Shown: positions 46,246-57,139, numbered from the stretch's first letter. The stretch: DNA of 64,000 bases from Amphiura filiformis (GCF_039555335.1 NC_092647.1:17889993-17953992); one strand, 5' to 3'. The notes: generated by a model from the sequence alone, not told the origin. A program made the numbers and translations.

Positions 46246-46638
46246 GTGACAAAAGGTTATAGACACGAGTTAGATAGTGAACTGTCAGAAGCATTGGAAC
46301 CACTCCCTATTTACAAAGACCCAACAGTAGAGCTAGAAAGAAGAGAAAATTTTATCTACAACTTCCTGGAAGAAAAATACGGTGTCAAACAACCACCCAA
46401 AGCAAAAGATCAGAAGAAAGTGCAAAAGTCTCGTCAACAGAAAAGACTTCGCAAAATGAAACAAGATCTTAAGAAGAACCTCGAGAAAGCAATGAAAGAC
46501 AACAAATCAGACCATGAAATACTGAAAGTGAAGCAAGAGTTCCTGAAAGCAATGAGACTTCATAACAAGATCAGGAAAATGGAGCTCAAAGAGAAAGGAA
46601 AGAAAAGTCAGCGACATGCACAGGAGGCGTTTAATTAA
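46246..46638 (+). pseudogene. RLE LINE: basic/coiled linker region
   Basis: An uninterrupted 130-codon frame, very rich in Lys/Arg/Glu (KVQKSRQQKRLRKMKQDLKK), with ERRENFIYNFLEEKYG upstream. It lies between the zinc finger and the RT, the place where RLE proteins have a basic linker. The ATG at 46246 is probably not the true start. Downstream 46640-46990 continues in other frames (SAKKLFDPKAAQGAKGF, then AVLIPKEDDTLR at the MITE edge). Confidence 0.7.
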
Positions 46639-46997
46639 AAAACCTCACCAGTCCGCTAAGAAGCTCTTTGACCCCAAAGCAGCACAAGGAGCAAAAGGCT
46701 TCTCCAGAGATGTAGCGAATAAGTATTTCAGCACAACAAAAAGCAAGATTACCGATACAATTCCTTGAGAGGCATTCCAAAACCTGCAGCTCCAAGGCAT
46801 CAACTGTCGGTATTAAGTAATACTGAGAAAGAGGAATTAGTCTGCTCGCTCCAGGAACCAATGCCATCCCATACCTGGTGTACAAGAAATGTCCAAAAGT
46901 TCTTTCAGTACTGCATGGTATCCTCAGAAGAGCAAAAATCCCCTGTCATGGAGAATTGGAGAAGCAGTTCTGATACCAAAAGAGGATGATACATTAA

Positions 46998-47357
46998 GGG
47001 GGTACTACACCCCTGTGGTAAATTTGTGACTATTTTTGCATTTTTCTCAAAAAATAATAATACACTGGTAACAAAAGTTATGTATATTATTGGGTCAAGG
47101 AATCTAATTACTACACTGAAATTTCAGTGACTCAAGACAATCGGTTCAGTATATATGATAGGAAATGAGGTACATTCTAGCGGTACCTCTTTTCTTATCA
47201 TAACTAACAAACCGCTTCTCTTGGGTCACTGAAATTCCTGTGTAGTAATTGGATTCCTTGCCCCTATAATATACATAACTCTTGTTACCACTGTGTTATT
47301 AGTTTGAGAGAAAAATGCAAAAATAGACATAAATTTATCGAGGGGTGTAGTACCCCC
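46998..47357. mobile_element. 360-bp foldback MITE with TTAA target duplication
   Basis: Flanked by TTAA at 46994-46997 and 47358-47361. The ends are GGGGGTACTACACCCC and its reverse complement. The whole element is an inverted repeat: arms of ~175 bp with roughly 85-90% identity meet at GAGGTAC (47167-47173), a 9-nt loop, and GTACCTC (47183-47189). TTAA duplication is typical of piggyBac-type transposases. Removing the element and one TTAA joins codons GAT ACA TTA AGG CCA GTA, restoring the RT frame of the host LINE. No coding capacity. Confidence 0.93.
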
Positions 47358-48020
47358 TTAAGGCCAGTACTGTTTAGAAACATAACTTTGACAAATGTTA
47401 GCGGGAAGACATTCTTCCAAGTGCTTGCAAATCGCCTGTTGTCCTATATGACACAAAATGGCTATATAGACCAAGCCATCCAGAAGGATTTCTACCAGGT
47501 ATATCAGGTGCGTTGAACACACGCAAACCCTGATGGAGACCCTCCTTGATGCTAAACAGAATGCTCGTGAGATTGTAGCATGGCTGGACCTGGCTAATGC
47601 ATATGGATCGGTTGCTCATAACCTGATCCAATTTGCACTGGAATGGTATAACGTCCCATCTACCACTCGTGAGCTAATCTTTAACTACTATGGCGCGCTG
47701 TTTGTAAGAGTGAGAACAAAGAAATGGACCTCAGATTGGTTTATGTACCAAATTGGCTTATTCCAAGGATGTCCACTCTACGTGGTGCTCTTCCTGATAG
47801 TATTCAACCCCCTATTGGACTTACTAACGACCAAGCAAGATCAAGGATACCAGTTGAAGAACACAGACTTCAAACAGTCCCAGAAAGCCTACGCAGAAGA
47901 CCTGACAATTATAGCAGGAAGTGTCGATGGATGTAGAGAACTTCTCACCCTGGTCGAAACCTTCCTGAAGTGGCCCAGAACGATGGAAGCTAACCTACTA
48001 AATGCAAAAGTCTGGCCATG
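47358..48020 (+). pseudogene. RLE LINE: reverse transcriptase
   Basis: Starting from the MITE edge: RPVLFRNITLTNVSGKTFFQ and LANRLLSYMTQNGYID, a frameshift near 47510, then IVAWLDLANAYGSVAHNLI (first catalytic aspartate), YNVPSTTRELIFNYYGALF, FQGCPLYVVLFLIVFNPLL and SQKAYAEDLTIIAGS. In the last block the catalytic Y-A-D-D has become YAED, so the enzyme would be crippled even without the stops. The palm order is that of RLE-group LINEs. Confidence 0.88.
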
Positions 48021-48870
48021 AAGAAGTCAAACATTGTCAGGACAAATGGAAGGACATCAACAACCTATGCACCATATGACCCACAACTTCACATCAGTGG
48101 GAAGGACATCCCGTTTATCCACCAATCCTTTATGCGGTTTCTCAGTTAAGAGATATTCAAGGATCTGAGCGACAAAAAAGTCCGATATGGTGTTGATTCC
48201 AAACTGAAGATTCTCCTAGAGAGAGTCAACAATGACCAAGTCAACAGTATCGCTAAGATGTGGATATATGAAAACCACATTGTTAGCAGGATATCTTGGG
48301 AATTCATCTTCTACTGGTTTCCAGTGTCTTTCGCCCAAATTCTTCAAGCTGTGGCTACACGCTACCTCAATAGATGGGCAGGCCTGCCGAAATGCGCCAA
48401 TCCTCTATTCTCTACAGAAAAAAGAGATAACAAGGGCCTCCAACTGAAAGCTTTGACAACGCATTTCAAATGTATGCAGTTGGTGAAGTATCACATCATG
48501 AAATACTCTGTGGACGAGGAGACACAGTTCATCTATGGTCACATAGAGCAGAGACAGAGAGGAAACAGTGGAATGGTGTGAAAGAGTTGTATGAAAGAGA
48601 AAGACATCTTTTTATCAACGAGCTATGCAGAAGCGCAACATGGTCGCCAGTGCCTGGGCTTTATCAAGGATCAGAAACGCCAAGGGCAGATGTCTAAGCA
48701 AGAGCATAGGAGCACGCTATCATCCTTTACCAAAGATGTCTCAGAAGAGCACCTACTTGACTCCTTATATGGAATGGCAAAACAAGGTCGCTTCCTCGGA
48801 TGGGAAACAGCCATGCACATGAACACAAGATGGAATAGTCTCCTCTACTCCTGGTCACCTGAGATGCTGA
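48021..48870 (+). pseudogene. RLE LINE: thumb and linker
   Basis: Frames alternate. Recognisable pieces are AKMWIYENHIVSRISWEFIF, VATRYLNRWAGLPKCANPLF, LQLKALTTHFKCMQLVKYH and TLPSPANLK near 48900. They correspond to the region between RT and CCHC motif in this family (the W-A-G-L-x-x-x-A-N block is characteristic). Stop codons at about 48580 and later break it. Confidence 0.8.
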
Positions 48871-49690
48871 AATGTTACCTCAACTCAATGCAAGACACAC
48901 TACCCTCACCTGCCAACTTGAAGACCTGGAACAAACACCCACTAAGTGTACTCTCTGTGGCTACAACTGCTGCACAATGCTGCACATATTCAACTGCTTC
49001 CAGTACTCTCTTAGAACAGGCCGTTACAACAGGACTCATGACATGGTATTCCGAGAGATCTACCAATTATTTCCTGCTGTTTTGAAAGCTAGACGTGGGA
49101 CAGTAGGCTGACGGAGATCAGCAGAATGTCCCTGGCATTTCATTCAGAACTGAGACTGGAACAAGTACAGAAATGTAGCATGGCACAGAACTCAGAAAGA
49201 CAACATCATCCAAAGTTGTGAGGACTGGCAAGTAGTGTGTGATGAAGACAAGTGCCCAGCTATGTTCCCTCCAGAGATAGTGACAACATCGAAAAGGCCA
49301 GACATAACTATCTACTCACCATCAGACAAGCAAGGCATCATAGTTGAACTCACAGTACCGGCTGAGGAGAACTTACCACAGGCCAACCTCAGAGAGAAAA
49401 TGAAGTATGAAGATCTAATACAGGAAGGACAAGTAGCAGCATGGAAACTGAAATACTTTTCAGTAGAGATGGGATCAAGAGGATTCACAAACAACACAAT
49501 TCGAACCTGCTTCAAGTTCTGTGGCCTCACAAACAAAGAAACCACTAGATACTGTGGCGAGAACAGCATTAAGAGCAACATACACTTTATGGCTTGCACG
49601 CAACAACAGACACTTTGGAAACTGGGAATTGGTGAATCGTCCGTACATGCCACCACTCGACTTACCTGAAGTTGAATAAATGACCAAGCT
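48871..49690 (+). pseudogene. RLE LINE: CCHC motif and restriction-like endonuclease
   Basis: 48930-49070 gives CTLCG...MLHIFNC followed by RTGRYNRTHDMVFREIY, the CCHC motif and the G-R-Y-x-x-R-H-D block. After a break, 49235-49669 is open: RPDITIYSPSDKQGIIVELT then VPAEENL and SVEMGSRGFTNNT. R-P-D...(D/E)-L-T and E-x-G-x-R-G-F are the PD-(D/E)xK-type endonuclease motifs of RLE LINEs, which nick the target DNA. The element ends close to the stop at 49667-49669; no clear poly-A tail. Confidence 0.85.
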
Positions 49691-49789
49691 TTACTTCATA
49701 CATAGGACCAGGATCCTGTAACCAGCTTAACCTCTAATGGAACTTAAAACACATCAAGATGTTCCAGCAGTGCAAGTCCTGCCCTGCAG

Positions 49790-50530
49790 ATCCATGACAA
49801 AGGGTTTGCTTGGTATACTAAGTGGTCTTGCACTCATTCAGAACTCTTGAAGGGATTTCATCAGGACAAGTAGCTCTATCTTGTTGCAGGTTCCTGAGAA
49901 GCTTCCTAACATATTTGACATTTAGCGGCAAAGGTCTGTCAAAATATATCAGCTTTGTCTTTTGATGTTGTGTAGACTTGGCGCCCATCCTTCAGCACCG
50001 GTATAGCAGCTGTGGTGGACTTGCCAGACAAGGTGCTAACAGTGTTCCACCATTTGTTGCTGCTGTGGCTACCATCTGAGAGTTCATTCCTCAACTTATT
50101 GTTATAGCTCCTTCTGGCTACCTTTTCTGCATGTTTGTACTCCTTTCTAGCTTATGTAAACTTACCCTTGCTTTCCTTGGTGTTGTTCTTTTTTAGCTTC
50201 CTGAATCAGCGGCGCTTCTTGGTTGCTGCTCGTTTGCAGTGGTCATCAAACCATACCTTGTCACCAGTTTTCTTGAAAACAAGCTTTGCTGGTATGAAAA
50301 TCTCCATTACATCACTGATAATAGTGGGGATGTTGCTGCAAGCTTCTTCTGGGTCATTAGATTGGAGTGCAAGAGACCATACCGCAGATTTGAGAAAACC
50401 TCTCGTTCCCTAAATAGTCAGCCTTATCGTATTGTCATACTTTGCGCTTGTAAGATTAATCTCTGTACAGCGGCAGATTCAGTGTAAAATGAACTGTACC
50501 ATGATCCAAAGTACCTAGTCTTGCATATAC
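49790..50530 (-). pseudogene. EEP-type LINE fragment, minus strand
   Basis: Minus-strand reading from 50530 down: LGTLDHGTVHFTLNLPLYRD (end of the EEP endonuclease with its D-H motif), YDKADYLGN, a basic linker, then NKLRNELSDGSHSSNKWWNT, VSTLSGKSTTAAIPVLKDG and, near 49900, a piece like the RT entry (PDEIPSRV). The RT palm is absent. Frameshifts are frequent. It may belong to the same older family as 42190/45544, but it is in the opposite orientation. Confidence 0.75.
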
Positions 50531-50716
50531 TGTGCAGGTGGTATCTACATCAGTGCTTCATTACACGTACATATCCTTAAAAAGTTTTGAAAGCTGTCAG
50601 CTAGAATTGCTACTGGTGTGAATACACCATATGTCATTTTTGACTAGTTAACAACAGGTGGATGGGTCGTGTGAACATAACATTATGCCCTCTAGGCTCT
50701 GGGCCTTCTGTAGACC

Positions 50717-50879
50717 TCTATGGAAGGCATGACCTTAATCTTCCAAACAGGGCGTATGAATTTCAAATGAGGTTACCTTACCTGAATGGGTGACTCCATT
50801 TGGAATCTACACTCCCCAATGTGGGAGAATAAGATTGCATCTTCCATAGAGGATGTATGGATTTCAAATGGATTAGCCT
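50717..50879. mobile_element. MITE family A, copy 1 (truncated)
   Basis: Shares with the other family A copies the words AATCTTCCA, GTATGAATTTCAAATG, ACTCCATTTGGAAT and GGATTTCAAATGGATTAGCC. The left terminal part is missing. Non-coding. Confidence 0.7.
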
Positions 50880-50899
50880 ATTTAATATTTAGTATAATG

Positions 50900-51195
50900 A
50901 TACACTGTTAAAATCATGTGATATAAATTGAAATAAATTTTATTAGAATTACAAAAAAGAAAAAGAAACCTCTCCCCACATGGAAAACATTTGGTTACGT
51001 TAACTTTCTGTATGTAATCATTTTAATATCATGACACCATTGTTTTGAGATCAACATTTCTTTACAACGTACATTTAGTATGTTACGATTCAGACTGTTT
51101 AATAAAAAGATTTATGTAATACATAAAATTATGCAACTTTTCAATAATCTTGGTGCAATTCACATACCTATTCATAAATATTTAAAAATATCCAT
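50900..51195. other. No gene recognised
   Basis: AT-rich spacer between MITEs. Confidence 0.35.
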
Positions 51196-51199
51196 TCAC

Positions 51200-51695
51200 T
51201 TAGGGACCAAACCCAAAAGTTTGATGATATTGTATAAACTGAAATGCAAGTGTGAAGTTTTGAAAATTCCAACATGTATTTCTAGGATATTGAGCAATGT
51301 TAAGTCTACAAAAAATGGAAGGCTCCGGTAGTTTTTTTTTCATATCCTGCCCTTCAAATATTTAGAATATTGATTTGATTTGAAATCTTATTGAAGCAAT
51401 CACAATATTGTTGTTGGGCAGGAAAAACCTGCTGTTAATTTGTGGCCCTTGAACATGCTTCAGACAAAACTTCCAAGAGGTTACATAGGAGGTTTTGCTT
51501 TAAACATGTTCAGGGGCCAATGACACATGATAATAACTTCAGAAAATACTTCAATTTGACAAATATATATCAAATTCTTTAAATAAACAGCAAATTTGAC
51601 AGATATTTTAACTGGTTTTTTTTACAAACGACTTTTTAACCCCCACCCAACAAACTTTTAACAGAACATCATCAAACTTTTGGTTTGTTACCTTA
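51200..51695. mobile_element. MITE family J, copy 2
   Basis: Inverted ends TTAGGGACCAAACCCAAAAG then TTTGATGAT on the left, and CATCAAACTTTTGGTTTGTT then ACCTTA on the right, match the family J ends at 39965-40523. The interior is AT-rich. More diverged than copy 1. Confidence 0.65.
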
Positions 51696-52039
51696 CATTC
51701 ACATCACTCTTGATCAATGCAACAAGCATAATTCAATTTTAATAACAATAATGATACATATATTAATCAATTACCAGTGATTACATGATTAATTTTGTAT
51801 TTAAAAAATGCAATTAATGAGTTACTTATTAAAAAAAACATTTAAAAAATCTTATAATGATACTGTTCACAGATATAGTAATATCTGTGTACTGTTGCCC
51901 TTGAAATACATGAAGTGAAAATGCAGCAACAAAGTGAGAATTTTGATGCCAAGAATTGTAAAAATGCCAAGATTGTGCACCTTGAGACCCTTTAAAAAGG
52001 CTGATTTGTATTATACTCCAAATTTGATGGTATTTTCAG

Positions 52040-52223
52040 CAGTGGCGGTGGGGGGGGGCATGAGGGGAAATCCCCCCCCCCCCCGAAAAAACCCAAAATT
52101 ACGAAAATTCCTACTTTTTGCGGTAATTTTGTGCAAAATTTGTTGATTTTGCGTCCCCTGAAATTCACTTTGCCCCCCTAATGCACTCCCCCCCCCGGAA
52201 AAAATTCCTGGCGCCGCCACTGA
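52040..52223. mobile_element. hAT-type MITE with perfect 8-bp target duplication
   Basis: 184 bp beginning CAGTGGCGGTGGG and ending GGCGCCGCCACTG, flanked on both sides by ATTTTCAG (52032-52039 and 52224-52231). An exact 8-bp duplication plus CAGTGGCG ends is the signature of a hAT-mobilised MITE. C/G homopolymer runs inside. Confidence 0.93.
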
Positions 52224-52309
52224 TTTTCAGGTTCAACTGTTCAAGGTTTTAATTCATCTAAAGCATCTTATTATGACACAGGAACTCACTTTGACTTTGC
52301 CTCTGAATT

Positions 52310-52581
52310 GGGCTAATTCATTTAAAATCCACACCCCCTGTGGAAGATTTTGGAAATATCTTTCACGGGGGAGTATGAATTTCAAATTGAATGAACATAT
52401 TACGCAGCTCCATTTGAACCACATACACCCTCTGAGAAAGATTCAACCTAAATCTTCCACAGAGGAAGGATGCATTATGAATAGAGTTGGTTAACATGGT
52501 TAATTCCATTTGAAATTCATACTCCCCCTGATATTTCAAAAATCTTTCCCAGGGGGTTGTGGATTTCAAATGGAATAGCCC
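52310..52581. mobile_element. MITE family A, copy 2 (longest)
   Basis: 272 bp. Left end GGGCTAATTCATTTAAAATC, right end its approximate reverse complement (GATTTCAAATGGAATAGCCC). Internally the CACCCCCTGTGGAAGATT / AATCTTCCACAGAGG motif occurs repeatedly, as if the element were an inverted dimer. ORFs at 52273-52494 and 52363-52641 are explained by it. Confidence 0.8.
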
Positions 52582-52680
52582 TTTGCTTTCATTCCATGGT
52601 AGATATGTGGACTGGTATTTCCTGAGTATATAATATGACATAATATGAATATTTATAAAAACTCAGAATTGACTTTGCCT

Positions 52681-52931
52681 GGACGTTTCTCAGTCGTCAA
52701 CCCAGAACATTACGGAGTTTTTAACTCCTGCGACGGACGGCTCTACGACGGCAAAACACCAAACGTTGTCGTCGTCGCCACAACGGTTGTCAGACTCGTC
52801 ATGTGTTGTAGAATTTGGACGACGATGCATCACAAAGTCGATGACGACAACCATGACAATGTTTGGTGTTTTACCTTCGTAGAACCATCCGTCGTGGAAA
52901 TCAAAAACTCCTTAATGACGACTGAGGCGTC
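52681..52931. mobile_element. CGTC-rich foldback element
   Basis: Left GGACGTTTCTCAGTCGTCA and right TGACGACTGAGGCGTC are inverted; further in GGAGTTTTTAACTCC, CTACGACGGCAAAACACCAA and TTGGTGTTTTACCTTCGTAG also pair. About 250 bp, unusually rich in CpG (CGTCGTCG, GACGACGA) for this region. The ORF at 52645-52938 is a by-product. Confidence 0.82.
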
Positions 52932-53167
52932 AATCTAATAGAAGATAACTGACAGCAATATGAATATTTATAAGATGATCCCATTGATTCTAGAAAACAT
53001 TTTTAAAACTTGGTTAAAAAAATATAAACAAGAAATCACAAGATTTGACAGAAAATGAAGTGTAAAAGTTGAAATTTTTGTGTAAATTTTCATGCTTTGT
53101 CAAGTTTTTCTTAAATTCATGATTCTATTTCTAAGCTTCCTTACATTGACCTATACACAAAAGCAAT

Positions 53168-53414
53168 ATGTGACATGATCAAGAGGAATGAGTCACATGT
53201 CGACCCTGGTCGAAAATGAGTTTTATATATGTTTCAAAAGAGGACATTTGGAGCTGAAACCCCCATGTTGATATGACTTTTCTTTGCAAAGTTATGTCAA
53301 TTTATCAATCGCTGAAAACAATGTAAAACAAAGAAATTTTAACACTTTCTTTGCCAATATCTCAAAATCAATATTATAGCGACATCCGACTCATTTCCCT
53401 TGATCATGTCACAT
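53168..53414. mobile_element. MITE family B, copy 1
   Basis: Ends ATGTGACATGATCAAGAGGA and the reverse complement CCCTTGATCATGTCACAT. Inner shared words with copy 2 (63671-63926, opposite orientation): GACTTTTCTTTGCAAAGTTA, TTTTAACACTTTCTTTGCCA, ATATCTCAAAATC. Confidence 0.85.
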
Positions 53415-53416
53415 AT

Positions 53417-53901
53417 AAACATCCAAAAAAAGGTAACTACCCCCCCCCCCTTAAAAATTGCCATTATTCAAAACGGGACTATTGTATTACAAATCTGTAA
53501 AATGGGTTGGAAGCAGAATTTATTTCTGCATATTTTGACACCTTATTTGATACGATAGCCCAGAAAACAAGAAAACACCGGTCAATTTAATGTAGCGAGG
53601 TCCAGATTTGAAAGTTGCACTTACATACAATACAAAAACACTCAGATATCATTACATAGATTTCCTTCCATTATACAGAATACAAAATCAATACAATTTA
53701 CTGCAACTTTCAACTCTTGGGGTACATTGATTTAAATGTACACTGTGATGTCAATATTTAGTCAATTGCTACAAATGAGGTGTCAAAATGTGTGGAAATA
53801 AATTCTGCTTCCAACACATTTGACAGATTTGTAAAACAATAGTCCCTTTTTGAATAATGGCCATTTTTTAAGGGGGGTTAGTTACTTTTTTTGAGATGTT
53901 T
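53417..53901. mobile_element. Foldback MITE C
   Basis: Directly abuts family B copy 1. Left AAACATCCAAAAAAAGGTAA and right TTTTTTTGAGATGTTT are inverted; the pairing continues through GCCATTATTCAAAA, GGGACTATTGT, TTGGAAGCAGAATTTATTT and TTTTGACACC on both arms. Arms ~110 bp well paired, then looser. Confidence 0.85.
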
Positions 53902-54415
53902 ATTTGCCCCTTGTTATTTTCGTGGTGGTTGCTTACTGCTTAGAATGCAAAAAATAAATGTAGCACAAAAATTTACACTTTTCCTGTAGCTAGCTAGATA
54001 GAAAACATTATGCCCCAGTGTCTTAGCTAGACTGGCCACCCGTCTGTCTGCCCGTCAATTTAGACGGGCAGTTTGCTCCTGGGACGGGCAAAATTCATGC
54101 CTTTGACAGCACCTACATTATAATTGTAGGTATTGAGAAAGGCTATTGACCTTTTCAGTAAACCAAATTTACAAAACAAGGTCATAGCAACACATATTTG
54201 AACTCTTTGAACCCCTATGGGCTGTAGAAGTCTGGTAAATGTTTAAAAGGTCAAATGAGGATGTATTCAAATGACAGGCAAACTTCAATTTCTAGCTAAG
54301 ACTTTGGTATGCACCATATCAATTCCCACAGCGCTTCTTTTAAACACACAAACAACGCACCGTATGCCTAGCCCCTAAATTGATGCTTACATTTCCCAAG
54401 TTTACGCATACATTT

Positions 54416-54537
54416 GGGCTCTTCCTTTTAAAATCCACACAGAGCTGCTTAATCATTCCATTTGACATTCATACTCCCCCTGTGGAAGACATTTCCATAA
54501 TCCTCAAGAGGAGTAAGGACATTAATTGGATTAGCCC
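54416..54537. mobile_element. MITE family A, copy 3
   Basis: Starts GGGCTCTTCCTTTTAAAATC and ends ATTGGATTAGCCC, with ATTCCATTTGACATTCATAC and CCCCTGTGGAAGACATTTCC inside. Short internal-deletion form. Confidence 0.7.
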
Positions 54538-54904
54538 ATTGGTAAAATAATTGCATAGATATTTTATACATTTTATTAGACAAGTGCAGCAAAAAATAGG
54601 CACTTTGTGTCATTAATAATGAAATACATCCACATACAATATTGAGTTATCTGTACACTGTAATATTATAATAATAACAATATTAATAATCATAACAATA
54701 CCAATATCAAATTGTATTATCAACATAAAGAACATACATTAAATGCAGACGACTGACTGCCCAGCAGACGTATCCACAAGGGATAAAAGTTAGTTGATAT
54801 TGCATAATAGCTATAAGCGAATATGGACTTTGCCTCAGGTATGATGCTGTATTGATCTGAAGATTTTTTTTAAAAAGGTCATGCTGTATCCAGTGGTCGA
54901 TTGT

Positions 54905-55105
54905 GGGAGCATCCCCCACTACCATCCCATCCCACCCTACCACCATCCCATCCCACCCCAACACCATCCAGCCCCATACCAGGTGTAAATATCAAATTTG
55001 TTCCATTACTGCTATGCGTGCTAGCAATAGGCTTCAACATATAGAACGTCCAAGTTTTGAGATATTTTCTCAAAATATCAAGATATTTTCTCAAAATATC
55101 AAGAG
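54905..55105. repeat. Short tandem repeats
   Basis: 54912-54970 consists of CCATCCCATCCCACC-type units; 55060-55102 is GATATTTTCTCAAAATATCA twice in tandem, each unit itself an inverted repeat. Confidence 0.8.
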
Positions 55106-55773
55106 CTATCAATAAGAACCACTGAATGTACTCATTTTAATGCATTTTGAAGGCTGATTCCAAATATTGTCATGAAGATGTACACTTCTGAATTTGTTTA
55201 AATTTATTTAGAAAACTTATAATTTCGGGGGCATGTTCCGGGGTGTGCTGGGGACCATCGATCGATAGCACCCCCAAAACCCATAATGGCGGCCTCCATA
55301 CTTGTACCGGGGGTGCTGGCGGGTATTGCTGGTTAAATCCAACTGGGAAAAGTCAGCACGCACAACAAAATTTACTATCAGGGGCTTGATAACTTCTTGT
55401 AAGTGTACGTGGGTGGATGCTTAATGGCATGTAATGGAACAAATACGGTAATTACTTTGTATGTATACAGATCAATTACATGATCAATATGATCAGAAAT
55501 TTTGATCAGAAACTGTAAAAAGGGGTCATTTTGACACATTTATTTAAAATTTTCCACCAGGCTATTATTGTAACAGAAAGGCCATCCCACACTGAAACAA
55601 GTACTTGTTTTTGCAGAGACCGCAAAAAAATGTGTTTTTTGGGGCATGCATACTAAAAATTACAAAATTTCACCTCAATTATTTCAAAAACAGATCTAAT
55701 GCAGTCAACTGATGATACTACTACATAACTGCTATACTGAATATTTCAACTGTGCTACTCTAGTTGAAATATG

Positions 55774-55901
55774 GAGGTCTTGATCTTAATCTTCCACACG
55801 AGGAGTGCGAATTTCAAATAGGGTTAAATCTATACCCCCTGTGTGGGAGATGAAGGTCATGTGTTCAATAGGGGGTGCATGAATTTCAATTAGAATTGGC
55901 C
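55774..55901. mobile_element. MITE family A, copy 4
   Basis: CTTAATCTTCCACACGAGGA, GCGAATTTCAAATAGGG, CTATACCCCCTGTGTGGGAG and a right end AATTGGCCC place it in family A. The left end is lost. Confidence 0.6.
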
Positions 55902-55984
55902 CATTACACATAGGTCTGTTATTAGTGTTAACTGTACAATTAATTTAACTGGTTTTTTGTTCATCTTCAGCTATAAAAAAAAAA

Positions 55985-56312
55985 CTATGTCTCAAAGCCC
56001 ATGGCAGTTTCAAAAATGAATGCGGAATGCTTTTCTTAAAAGATTTTTTTAAAGCTTTTTTAAAACTTAATCTTGAATTAAACTGTAATTTAATAATGCA
56101 AAACTACACAGCATAAAATTGTGGTTGATTTACACAACTGAAGTACAAATATCAATAGTTTTATACCTAAACAATATGAGTATCGAATCAAGTTCATTTT
56201 CTTCAAAATATGTCTCAGAATTTCATGATTTTTCGGTAAAAAACTAAAAATGAATTTGCTATTTCAGTTGACATGGACGCGCTAAGAAAAACGTGGCGGC
56301 TTTGAGACATAG
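55985..56312. mobile_element. MITE D
   Basis: CTATGTCTCAAAGCC and GGCTTTGAGACATAG form inverted ends ~330 bp apart; further inside AAAAATGAAT pairs with ATTCATTTTT. Exact outer ends and target duplication were not resolved. Confidence 0.6.
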
Positions 56313-56574
56313 CTTATTTTTAGCCTAATGCTCATGCATTTTGATCAATTCAACTTTTTTTTTTATTCCAATGAGGCTATTTTTTGCTCTGTGTAAAGTA
56401 AACAAATATTTCTTTCATGTGGCAACAAAATTAACATCCACAAAATATTGCAACATTTAAAGCATAAAAACAAGCTAGCATATATCATACATACTATAAT
56501 ACCAACTGGATAATAAGAACCTTTAAAACATTTTTTATGGAAGAAAATCTCAAGCGGTATTTGACATTACAAAT

Positions 56575-56757
56575 TGGCTATTCATTGAAATCCATACACC
56601 CCCTATGGAAGACAATAATTTTCCACATAGGAAGTGTGAATTTCAAATGGGATTACATGTACCTGAATGTCAACTCCATTTGAATTCACACTCCCTGTGC
56701 GGGAGATTAAAATCATGTCTTCCACAGGGGGTGTATGGATTTCAACTGGAATAGCCC
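56575..56757. mobile_element. MITE family A, copy 5 (intact-looking)
   Basis: 183 bp: TGGCTATTCATTGAAATCCA left and its reverse complement TGGATTTCAACTGGAATAGC right; ACACCCCCTATGGAAGACA pairs with TGTCTTCCACAGGGGGTGT. The best preserved member of the family here. Confidence 0.85.
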
Positions 56758-56786
56758 AATGAAAGTGTGCCTGATGATTTGAATTG

Positions 56787-57033
56787 TTCTTAAAGAGAAA
56801 GCCCTGCCAGAGCAGTTCTTCTAGGGTGAACCAAACCTGCCTGGTTATCAAATTAATCAGTGACAAGGTTATCTCTGAATTGGACATGTGCTAATTGATG
56901 CAATAACATAATATTAAAACATCAATTGGCGACTGTCAAATTTAGAGATAAATGATTACTGATTAATTTGATAACCAAGCAGGTTTGGTTCACCCCAGAA
57001 GAACTCCTCTGGCGGGGCTTTCTCTTTAAAGAA
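56787..57033. mobile_element. Foldback MITE E
   Basis: Arms of ~95 bp: left TTCTTAAAGAGAAAGCCCTG...GGTGAACCAAACCTGC..GGTTATCAAATTAATCAGT, right the reverse complement (ACTGATTAATTTGATAACC... to CTTTCTCTTTAAAGAA) with only a few mismatches. The loop side contains TTGATG/CATCAA. Immediately follows family A copy 5. Confidence 0.9.
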
Positions 57034-57139
57034 TTTGATGCAAAATGTGACACACACATGGCTGCCTTATGATAATTCTATTGTTATTGTCACCGATAGT
57101 GTTATTTCATATTTTAGCAAACCATACTCTTTCTGTTTA

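Larger units (their letters stand above)
45830..49690 (+). mobile_element. RLE-type non-LTR retrotransposon (NeSL/R2-like), split by a MITE
   Basis: ~3.5 kb of LINE sequence excluding the 360-bp MITE: N-terminal Zn-finger-like segment, basic region, RT, CCHC motif and C-terminal restriction-like endonuclease, all plus strand. This order with a C-terminal PD-(D/E)xK nuclease and no EEP domain defines the RLE lineages (R2, NeSL and relatives); sequence blocks such as LDLANAYGSVAH and FQGCPLYVVLFLIVF match the widespread animal family of this type. Some members insert at fixed sites; the target here is unknown. Several frameshifts and stops inactivate it. Confidence 0.85.

Noticed and set aside
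52273-52938. Several ORFs of 70-97 codons
   Set aside because: They fall on family A and CGTC-rich foldback MITEs and carry no protein motif.
56603-56887. ORF with VEIHTPPVED-type peptide
   Set aside because: The peptide is a translation of family A MITE sequence; similar peptides appear at its other copies.
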